Source: Kordia aestuariivivens
GTDB taxonomy: Bacteria; Bacteroidota; Bacteroidia; Flavobacteriales; Flavobacteriaceae
Assembly: GCF_014397005.1 (NCBI RefSeq)
Contig: NZ_JACGWS010000011.1
Coordinates: forward strand, 124,001 to 188,000
Direction of reading: 5' to 3'
Length of the DNA: 64,000 bases
The notes under the pieces were generated by a model. It was not told the DNA's origin. It ran no database searches and was given only the letters and a program-made list of their open reading frames with translations. Position numbers and translations under genes: made by a program. Positions 25,197-31,849 of the stretch are shown piece after piece (the stretch's first letter is position 1; each line of letters opens with the position of its first letter).

Positions 25197-26852
25197 TTAA
25201 TCAACAGTTATCAATTCAGAAATAATCAAATTATTATGAATGTCTTTTACAACTAATTGATATGCGCCAACGGGCAACGAAAAATTGATACCTTTTTTAT
25301 CAATCGCACTAATTTTATTGAGAATAGCTATTGAATTCGATTTGTATTTTGAATACTCATTTGCAAAATAGAATGAAAATAATAGTTGCTCATTCTCATG
25401 ATTGTTTAGGAGTTCATTTGTGAAATTGATCGTTTTAAGTTGCTCCTTTTCATAAATAGATTCTAAAGCGGGTTTTAGATTGTTTAGTAAGAAGTAATCG
25501 ACATTTGTATTAATTTTTGGCACATTTTTTAACGCAGCTGATTCCAGTAAAGTCAATGTGTTTGAAGAAGTATACGGAATTTCTACTTGGTCAATTGTTA
25601 CAGGATTAATGTTTGTTAATTCCATAAAATATTCCGCCATTCGTTTGTTCGTAGCATCTTTTTCTAAAATATGATCAATTCCTGAATAGACCACTATTTT
25701 TGCGTTTGGATCTGTATCTAAGATGCTTTTTATGTTTATTGCTTGCGTTTGTTCTCTGTTTTCTGTGCTAAAATCATCATACCCAACAATTGTAAAACCT
25801 AATTTTAATGCTTCTCTGATGAAAAGTCCGAAATAAGGTTCTCGGGTGTAATAGCCCGAAGATTTCAGTGGAAAACTACTGTTTTGAAAGAATGAATTTT
25901 TCTCTTTATCGATAGCTTCTACAGCCAAATATTTAAAACCGTTTTCTTTTAAGGTAGCTAACATTTTTAAAGCAGCGATTCTATGTTTTGGATGCCAATG
26001 CATTTCATTGAGCATGAGCACTTGTGTCTTGCTTGAAATTTGCTTTATTTTTGCTAAAAACGAATCTTCAAAAGTTACATTTCTGTTGTTTTTTAAAATA
26101 GAATCAATATGTTTTTTTAAATATTTTTCCCTTTTGAGTTCAAATTTAGCAACCAAGTCATTGTAATTTTTATAAGTCGGATCTTTGGAAAGAATCGTTG
26201 TTAATAACTGAAACTTTGTCCACTCATTATTGTTCTTCTTTTCTATCGGAGCATTCTCAAATTTACTTTCTACGAATAAAATATTGTCTTCTTGCTTATA
26301 CGTGTTGAATACTTTCATGTACGTTAGCTCATCTTTCAATGAATTATCAAATCGTACAGAGTTTACTATTGATTTCCCGTCTTGTAGCATTGATCTATTT
26401 GATTTATGCGTGCCAATTGCTTTTAAATACACATAAATTGCTTTTGTTTTTTCTGTTTTTCGGTACACGACAAAATTCTCAATAGTATCATTTACAACTA
26501 AATCAACAGTAGTAGATTCTGTGCTACTTTGAAGTGTCTTATCAATTTTATAGAAAAAAAGAAGGTCATATTTGGGTGAAGAATACGCTTTTCCGGCTAC
26601 GACTAAATCTTTGTAGCTAATGTTTAAATCATTGGTACTCATGATTTTTTTGTACTCACTTTTACTAGGAAATAAATAGTTAATATCTCCAAAAAAACGA
26701 GCGCTGATTTTTAAAGAATCGTTGTAGAATTCATTTCCGTTGAAATAATTATAGTTTCTATTCACGTCAACAACACTACATGATGATACTAGAATGAGTA
26801 CTATTACATATAGAACTGCTTTATGACTTCCATTCAGTTGTCTGCGGATCAT
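25197..26852 (-). CDS. Lipoprotein with TraB/ChaN/EreA-like domain, last gene of the grasp-with-spasm operon
   Basis: From the ATG at 26852 the protein is 551 residues with a lipoprotein signal (LILVSSC). The open frame extends to 26891. Residues about 270-420 resemble the ChaN/TraB/erythromycin-esterase fold: LMLNEMHWHPKHR, YLAVEAI and KIVVYSGIDHIL carry His/Glu residues placed as in those metal-dependent hydrolases. The N-terminal part is unrecognised beta-rich sequence. The start lies inside the end of the SPASM maturase gene (32-bp overlap), so it is translated with that operon. It might process, export or give immunity to the peptide. This is inference. Confidence 0.7.
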   Translation of the reverse strand: MIRRQLNGSHKAVLYVIVLILVSSCSVVDVNRNYNYFNGNEFYNDSLKISARFFGDINYLFPSKSEYKKIMSTNDLNISYKDLVVAGKAYSSPKYDLLFFYKIDKTLQSSTESTTVDLVVNDTIENFVVYRKTEKTKAIYVYLKAIGTHKSNRSMLQDGKSIVNSVRFDNSLKDELTYMKVFNTYKQEDNILFVESKFENAPIEKKNNNEWTKFQLLTTILSKDPTYKNYNDLVAKFELKREKYLKKHIDSILKNNRNVTFEDSFLAKIKQISSKTQVLMLNEMHWHPKHRIAALKMLATLKENGFKYLAVEAIDKEKNSFFQNSSFPLKSSGYYTREPYFGLFIREALKLGFTIVGYDDFSTENREQTQAINIKSILDTDPNAKIVVYSGIDHILEKDATNKRMAEYFMELTNINPVTIDQVEIPYTSSNTLTLLESAALKNVPKINTNVDYFLLNNLKPALESIYEKEQLKTINFTNELLNNHENEQLLFSFYFANEYSKYKSNSIAILNKISAIDKKGINFSLPVGAYQLVVKDIHNNLIISELITVD

Positions 26853-27828
26853 AATTGCAAGTGGAATTATGTTCATATACTTCATTTTCAAGGTTGCTTT
26901 TTAGTACAGGAATTCTATTGTCTGGACAAACGTATCTAAATTCACACGATTTGCAAACTTCAATTTTTTCCTTAGGTATCTTCCATAATTTTTTAAAAGC
27001 TTTGGAAGTAACTATTGATTTTATATCATCCTTTTCAATAGAACCATGTGTAATTTCGGAATTATAATAATTCTTAATATTTCCTTCATTATCAATGTAT
27101 GCTTTTCTATTAAAGAAAAGGTTATGCTTTAAAGATTCTCTGTATGCTTTTTGGTTTAAAATAAAATCGTGTATGTTCGTTATTCGCTTTGTGAGCACTG
27201 TATCAAAAGAGCCGTTTTCATAGCTAAATGGCTTGTCTTCGCCTTGCTCCTGTTCGTTGGACTCAAAAAAGACTGTTTTTTTGAATCTTGGAAACGTATA
27301 GTGAAGATTCAAAATTTCAGCTTCACTTTCCGCTTCATGCTTAGTGATCAGTGAAACACTTTGGATTTTTGATCCTTCAAGCAGATTCAAAACGTTCTCT
27401 AGATGTGTACTATCAACTTCTTTTCTTGTCAAGAATACAACTTGAATGCAACCTAAAGAATTGATGTTTTGTAATAACGCTATTTTACTTTCTTGCAAAG
27501 TGTCTATTTCTAAAAAAAGAATATCCAACAAAAAAGGAGAACTGAATTTGTTGCTATTACTCGGAAATCGACTTACATCTTTCGTCAAATGAATCAATTC
27601 ATTCGCTACTAAATAATTGAAATACTTATCTAACAAAGCAGTTTGCGACTCATATTCTTTATAAATTGTTGCCAACGTATTTGTTTCGTTTTCTAAAAGT
27701 AAATCTATAATAGAGTTTGGGAAAAAGAAAAAACTTCCACGTTGCAAATCAAAAATAACGCCTCTTTTTGATCCTTTTACAGGAACGCAAGAATTATGAA
27801 ACTTGAAATAATTGTCTTTATCAATCAT
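26821..27828 (-). CDS. Grasp-with-spasm system SPASM-domain peptide maturase
   Basis: A 335-residue protein. The C-terminal about 55 residues carry a SPASM-type cysteine cluster, CKSCEFRYVC followed later by a lone Cys in NSTCNYD, that would hold an auxiliary Fe-S cluster. The radical-SAM CxxxCxxC motif is absent from the whole protein, as is known for the SPASM partner of grasp-with-spasm systems. It would act with the ATP-grasp enzyme (28013) on the precursor at 29055, perhaps as a substrate-recognition or redox partner. The start overlaps the stop of the 63-residue gene by 4 bp (ATGA), implying translational coupling. Confidence 0.85.
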   Translation of the reverse strand: MIDKDNYFKFHNSCVPVKGSKRGVIFDLQRGSFFFFPNSIIDLLLENETNTLATIYKEYESQTALLDKYFNYLVANELIHLTKDVSRFPSNSNKFSSPFLLDILFLEIDTLQESKIALLQNINSLGCIQVVFLTRKEVDSTHLENVLNLLEGSKIQSVSLITKHEAESEAEILNLHYTFPRFKKTVFFESNEQEQGEDKPFSYENGSFDTVLTKRITNIHDFILNQKAYRESLKHNLFFNRKAYIDNEGNIKNYYNSEITHGSIEKDDIKSIVTSKAFKKLWKIPKEKIEVCKSCEFRYVCPDNRIPVLKSNLENEVYEHNSTCNYDPQTTEWKS

Positions 27829-28016
27829 AAAAATGCTGGTTTATAAAAATCGTAACACCTCATTTTATCTGTCGTATAAAAATCAGAAGCCACAAATGTT
27901 AAATCTGATCTTTTTATAGGAGCAACTTCTTTGCCTTCAATAAAAAAAACATTTATAGGCAAACAGTCTTTAAACTCTAATGGAATTTCATCAACTAAAA
28001 CAGTCTTCATATTCAA
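27825..28016 (-). CDS. 63-residue protein between the two grasp-with-spasm maturases
   Basis: This small protein is not recognised. It begins MNMKTVLVDEIPLEFKDCLP, contains two Cys, and ends DKMRCYDFYKPAFL. It has no Gly-Gly and no leader-like pattern, so it does not look like a precursor. It overlaps both neighbours by exactly 4 bp, so it is fully coupled to the maturases and likely made in equal amount. Possibilities are a precursor-recognition protein, an adaptor between the two enzymes, or a split domain of the SPASM protein. Its beginning (VLVDEIPLEF) looks beta-stranded. Confidence 0.75.
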   Translation of the reverse strand: MNMKTVLVDEIPLEFKDCLPINVFFIEGKEVAPIKRSDLTFVASDFYTTDKMRCYDFYKPAFL

Positions 28017-28975
28017 TCTAATTTTTTAATTAAATAATTTGCTACTTTCTTATGTAAATTATAATTGCAAGGGAAACTAGTCATCCCAAATTGCCCAGAA
28101 GGATTCACTTCTAAAAAATAATAATTACCATCAATACCTTTTACCAAATCAATAGATCCGGTGTTTAAGCCTATATGCTTCATTAGGTTTGACAACTTTT
28201 TTTCAATAGCACTTGGAAGTTTATATCTGGCAACTCTATTTGGATTGTCGAAATCGTAATTTCTAAAATCGACTTTGGTTTTTTCATTATTCTGAGAAAA
28301 AATAACCATGCTGTAGAACTTCTTTTCAATAAAAAATATTCTTAATTCATATTCTTTTACAATATACCCTTGAAATAATGAAGGACTGAATTTTGGAGTT
28401 ACCTTTGAAAGGTCTTCTATTTTTTGCGTATAAAAAGGATAATTTTTTCCTTCATACTGAATATGTTTTCCTTCTCCTAAGGACTTAGAAATAATTGAAT
28501 TATTGTTATTTTTAAAAAAGGCTTCAAGATCAGTCTTTTTAGAAGTAACGGTTGTGTTGGGTATTTTTAGCCCAAATTGATGCGCTAAATTTAATATTTC
28601 AAGCTTCGTTAGCATGTTCTTTCTTTTGAACAACCACTTTTTATCTTCCAATAAATTAAAGATGATGGTTCTTAAAACAGAAAATTCTGAACTAACATAG
28701 CGTACCAAATCATTTTTACTGCCAAATTCATCTTGATATCCTTTAAAAAAACCAAACTTTCGATACCAAACTACGGTGATTTCTTTAAAATAAAATTTAA
28801 TGTTTTTTGAAACGATGTATGAATCTTCCATTTTTACTGGATCGAGGAAAAAAGAAGCCTTTCCAGTCATAATATCTTCATCATTCAGCCTAAAAAACGG
28901 GGTGTTTTTAAAATGTAACCAATCGATAACCGCTTGCGTGTCATAATCTCTTGGTGTGCTTAAAATTAATATCAT
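28013..28975 (-). CDS. Grasp-with-spasm system ATP-grasp peptide maturase
   Basis: A 320-residue ATP-grasp ligase of the MvdC/MvdD (graspetide) kind. It has an N-terminal preATP-grasp region (MILILSTPRDYDTQAVIDWL), IISKSLGEGKHI as the ATP-binding lysine loop (about 165), GYIVKEYELRIFFIEKKF and the Mg-binding EVNPSGQFG (about 290-298). Such enzymes form omega-ester or omega-amide links between Ser/Thr/Lys and Asp/Glu side chains in a precursor. It directly follows the acidic precursor gene at 29055 (80 bp) and is first in the chain ligase, 63-residue protein, SPASM protein, lipoprotein. Confidence 0.9.
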   Translation of the reverse strand: MILILSTPRDYDTQAVIDWLHFKNTPFFRLNDEDIMTGKASFFLDPVKMEDSYIVSKNIKFYFKEITVVWYRKFGFFKGYQDEFGSKNDLVRYVSSEFSVLRTIIFNLLEDKKWLFKRKNMLTKLEILNLAHQFGLKIPNTTVTSKKTDLEAFFKNNNNSIISKSLGEGKHIQYEGKNYPFYTQKIEDLSKVTPKFSPSLFQGYIVKEYELRIFFIEKKFYSMVIFSQNNEKTKVDFRNYDFDNPNRVARYKLPSAIEKKLSNLMKHIGLNTGSIDLVKGIDGNYYFLEVNPSGQFGMTSFPCNYNLHKKVANYLIKKLD

Positions 28976-29054
28976 AAATTGATAGTATTAAAAAAAATAA
29001 AATGAGATTGTATAACGAATCATACAATCTCATCATAATATTAGTAATAAAATA

Positions 29055-29219
29055 TTACTTTAAGTCATCCCAATCTTCATCAGAACCATCGTCTCCATCA
29101 GCAGGAGCTCCACTTCCAACAGTTACCGTGTTAGAACTGAATGTGTTAGACGCCATTCTTCCTCCAAAAATTGAATCGATATCAACTTTTTCACAATTAA
29201 AATCTTCTAATTTTTTCAT
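29055..29219 (-). CDS. Grasp-with-spasm (graspetide-type) precursor peptide
   Basis: A 54-residue peptide. A short leader (MKKLEDFNCEKVDIDSIFGG, GG at 19-20) is followed by a Thr/Ser-rich segment with Thr26, Ser28, Ser29, Thr31, Thr33 and Ser36. The tail is strongly acidic, with Asp41, Asp43, Asp44, Asp47, Glu48, Asp49, Asp51 and Asp52 before LK. Donor hydroxyls followed by carboxylates is exactly the composition an ATP-grasp macrocyclase needs. It lies just upstream of the ATP-grasp gene on the same strand. The core has no Cys, which sets it apart from every other peptide here. The leader Cys9 is a curiosity. Confidence 0.8.
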   Translation of the reverse strand: MKKLEDFNCEKVDIDSIFGGRMASNTFSSNTVTVGSGAPADGDDGSDEDWDDLK

Positions 29220-29429
29220 TTTAAAAAAAATTTATAAATTAATGCTTACTCTTTTTAAGGATTTTCAGCTTCCTCCCTATTTTATTCAAATGAATTGCTT
29301 TTGATTTAATGATTTTCAAAGTATATAAATCAAAAGGTTTGTGAGTAGGGTTTTACCTTATTTAACAAAAATCTGTAACAGTCAGTACTATACTGTGTGA
29401 ATAAACCGTCTCTATGAAACATATTTTCC

Positions 29430-29455
29430 TTCTAGCGAACCAAAATTCGCTAGAA
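29430..29455 (-). terminator. Hairpin after the peptide gene at 29467
   Basis: A perfect 10-bp stem (ttctagcgaa / ttcgctagaa) with a 6-nt loop lies 12 bp beyond the stop of the minus-strand peptide gene. A short T-rich tract follows on that strand. Confidence 0.65.
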
Positions 29456-29466
29456 TGCGTGACTAA

Positions 29467-29667
29467 TTAGCAGTTGCCACACGTTGGTTTAAGTTCTTCT
29501 CCTACTTGAGCAGTAGTAATACAAGTTTCAGATTCACATATAATAAAGCTATTCACAGTTATAAGAGAAGGCATAAGCGTAACACTTCCACCTACTACTT
29601 TATTTTTTTTGAAACTTGAAACAAACGTTTTATTAAGTTTTAACGATTTTAGATTCTTTTTTTTCAT
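29467..29667 (-). CDS. RiPP-type precursor peptide (class I lanthipeptide-like leader)
   Basis: A 66-residue peptide. The leader MKKKNLKSLKLNKTFVSSFK continues to VVGG (24-27), and the core is rich in Thr/Ser with Cys44, Cys49, Cys63 and Cys66. The hydrophobic linker LMPSLITVNSFII lies between GG and the first Cys. It is located 248 bp upstream of the graspetide precursor on the same strand, but its leader belongs to the LNK..ISNL class rather than the grasp-with-spasm one. It is probably handled by different, unlinked enzymes. Confidence 0.75.
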   Translation of the reverse strand: MKKKNLKSLKLNKTFVSSFKKNKVVGGSVTLMPSLITVNSFIICESETCITTAQVGEELKPTCGNC

Positions 29668-29942
29668 AATTAAAATAATTTAAAATTAATGATGATTAAA
29701 GGTTGGAAATAAAAATAAAAAATAAAAGAATCATGCATCGAGATTCATAAATATCGAGCATAAAAACAGTTGTTTTTATAGTACCTCTAAGGTTCCTAAA
29801 GTCAACTTTTTTAATTGAAGATTTAAAAGCAATTAGCACGTATTTTGAGAAATATTCTTGTTTTTAGGAATGTCCAAAAAAGTTGTATTTTTAGAAAAAC
29901 AACAGGAATTCCCTATATATATACGTTCATAAATATTGAAGA

Positions 29943-30026
29943 ATGAGAAAAATAAAACTAAAATATGGTGTATGTATATTGGCGTGTATCATTTGTGTAT
30001 TCACGTGGTCTTGTTTAAATCAATAG
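29943..30026 (+). CDS. Possible 27-residue membrane peptide
   Basis: An ATG-initiated frame encodes a basic start, a hydrophobic middle (YGVCILACIICVFTWSC) and the ending LNQ. It could be a small membrane peptide or the signal part of a lost lipoprotein (WSC as lipobox). It lies 9 bp before the frameshifted gene at 30036, which argues for a shared message. There is no other support. Confidence 0.25.
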   Translation: MRKIKLKYGVCILACIICVFTWSCLNQ

Positions 30027-30035
30027 AACGTAATT

Positions 30036-30373
30036 ATGTCAAATAATAAAACAAAAGATATATCATCTAGTAATGGAAAGTATATCATATCTGCCCCAAT
30101 AATTTTTAAAAATTTCGTTAAAAAAATGGCGAGATAACTGAACATAAAGAGATGTACATTCGACGTTCCATACAAGATTATTATATAAAATTCTGCGAAA
30201 GTAAAATTAGTAGTGAAGATTTAGAAAATTATCTTTCTACGATGGATACAGAAATTAAAGTTGCCACACTTGAAGTTGAATTTCTTGATGGATATTGGGA
30301 TATCTGTGATGGTGATTTTGAACAACAAAGTAGAATAAGTTCCTATGTAATTATTCATAGAATAGTGGAATAG
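30036..30373 (+). pseudogene. Small cytoplasmic protein split by a frameshift at an A7 run
   Basis: The first frame (30036-30137) starts ATGTCAAATAAT and ends shortly after a run of seven A (30120-30126). Adding one A, or slipping back one base there, joins it to the second frame (NGEITEHKEMYIRRSIQD...). That frame is open to 30373 and gives a product of about 112 residues. The second part alone could start at ATG 30152 (73 residues). The joined protein is not recognised; its C terminus is acidic and mixed alpha/beta. Either the gene is mutated, or the run is a slippery site, or the assembly missed a base. Confidence 0.45.
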
Positions 30374-30491
30374 ACACCATCGGATTTATATTTTGAATAG
30401 TAATTAGTTACTATTTGCAAACCATTTAGCGTAAAAAAAACGCCTCACTATGAATAGTAGCTCAAACTATTGATAAGTTTAGGCAAATCTC

Positions 30492-30553
30492 CTACAATTC
30501 ACTGAATTGTCAGACGCTCTACTTTACCTCTGCTTCCATTTTAATTATATTTG
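30492..30553 (+). promoter_or_regulatory. Promoter with palindromic operator, copy 2
   Basis: CAATTCACTGAATTG (30495-30509) is followed after 36 bp by TATATTTG (30546-30553) and then by ttgacaacaattaatttc, which matches the sequence after copy 1 (23564-23625). Flanks diverge while the spacing is exact. The gene start is about 110 bp beyond the box. Nothing else is seen in 30374-30662. Confidence 0.6.
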
Positions 30554-30662
30554 ACAACAATTAATTTCAAACAAATTTTAAATCTTTTTAAAAAAAAGTT
30601 ACATATCAGGAACTTTTATTTCTAATAAAAACGATCCAACAAATTCTAAAATTTACATCATT

Positions 30663-31556
30663 ATGAAAATAAAAACTTTTGTTTCAATTCTTATATTCGT
30701 TTTTAGTCAATACGCTTTTTCTCAAGAGTTTTATTCTGACATTGACGAAAAATCAAGTTATAATGTTACTATTAGCTTTAAAAATAATGAACAAAAGCAA
30801 TACAATAACGTCAGACTTTCTAAGATATATACAGGAATGAAACAAAATAATTCTGTTTTGCCATCTTTTAAACCATTAAGTATTAAAAAACTAAAAAAGC
30901 AAAAGATTGTTGTAAAGCAGAAAAAGAAACAAAAAATAGAAATCCCGAAAGATTCTATCAGTGAATTAATTATCGAAGATGTAAAGAAGAACATCACTTA
31001 TAAATTCAAAAATTCAACAATTAAAGGGTTTGATAAGGAGTTAAATTTAGTTACCGTAGCGGAAAATATATTGTTACCGTTGCAATATACCGATAGCATA
31101 AATATTTACGGATATAAAGTAACTACTTTTGATGTGTACAATGAACAAAAAAATGGCTATAGTACGAGAAGAATGATGCCGCCTGTATCAAGTATTTATT
31201 ATTTTTTAAATCATCCAGACTCAGACGTCGTAATAAATCCCGTTGATTTTTCTGGTGGTATGTTTAACACAAAATTGATTTCTGATAAGTTTGTTGCTAC
31301 GCTTAAAGAAATAGGAAAAGACTGTGATGCTTTTGTTGCACAATATAAAGATTACAACTATGCAAAAGTGTCTCAAAAACAAGCGAAAGAGTTTGCTAAA
31401 GTTTATAAAAAGAAAATGAAAGAGATCAAGAAAAAGTCAAAAAGCCTTCCTAAAAAAGACAGAGACGCATATATAGAGAGTGAATACAACCGATTATTTT
31501 TATTAAATAATTATATCAAAATTATAGATGATTACAAGGAAAAATGTACCGAATAA
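30663..31556 (+). CDS. Exported hypothetical protein
   Basis: A 297-residue protein with a clear signal peptide (MKIKTFVSILIFVFSQYAFS). Residues 25-170 look beta-rich and very Lys-rich in one stretch (about 76-100, KKLKKQKIVVKQKKKQK). Residues 205-297 are helical, with many Lys. No known domain is recognised. It shares a duplicated promoter region with the T9SS protein at 23654, suggesting coregulation with a surface protein. No sorting tail is present, so it is likely periplasmic. Confidence 0.75.
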   Translation: MKIKTFVSILIFVFSQYAFSQEFYSDIDEKSSYNVTISFKNNEQKQYNNVRLSKIYTGMKQNNSVLPSFKPLSIKKLKKQKIVVKQKKKQKIEIPKDSISELIIEDVKKNITYKFKNSTIKGFDKELNLVTVAENILLPLQYTDSINIYGYKVTTFDVYNEQKNGYSTRRMMPPVSSIYYFLNHPDSDVVINPVDFSGGMFNTKLISDKFVATLKEIGKDCDAFVAQYKDYNYAKVSQKQAKEFAKVYKKKMKEIKKKSKSLPKKDRDAYIESEYNRLFLLNNYIKIIDDYKEKCTE

Positions 31557-31711
31557 TGGCAGTTATTAATTAAAAACAACTAGTCTAAAAACAAGTTTTA
31601 TATCCAAACTAGAAACTAAACCCTAGTAGAAAACATATCCGAAACCGTTACTTAAACTATTAATAATAGAATAAAACCTAAACAAACAGAATTAGTTTTT
31701 TTCTAATTTGA

Positions 31712-31830
31712 AAGAGGTTGTCTAAAAATATAATTTTATCAAACTGAACTTAATTCAGTTTCACATAATCCATGAAAATTAGCACGTTGAGATTCTGAAT
31801 GCCGCTTTTCAAGACTTTTTAGACAACCTC
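31712..31830. mobile_element. MITE-like element, copy 2
   Basis: About 119 bp with a perfect 15-bp terminal inverted repeat (gaggttgtctaaaaa at 31714-31728, tttttagacaacctc at 31816-31830). The inside, read in reverse, aligns with copy 1 at 7497-7636 (attcagaatctca, then aaactgaattaagttcagttt). It has no ORF and fills most of the 31557-31849 gap between convergent genes, where it could also act as a terminator. Confidence 0.7.
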
Positions 31831-31849
31831 TAAATATTAATATTCATTT

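Noticed and set aside
27825-28016. The 63-residue protein as the grasp-with-spasm precursor
   Set aside because: No Gly-Gly, no Thr/Ser plus acidic core; the peptide at 29055 fits far better.
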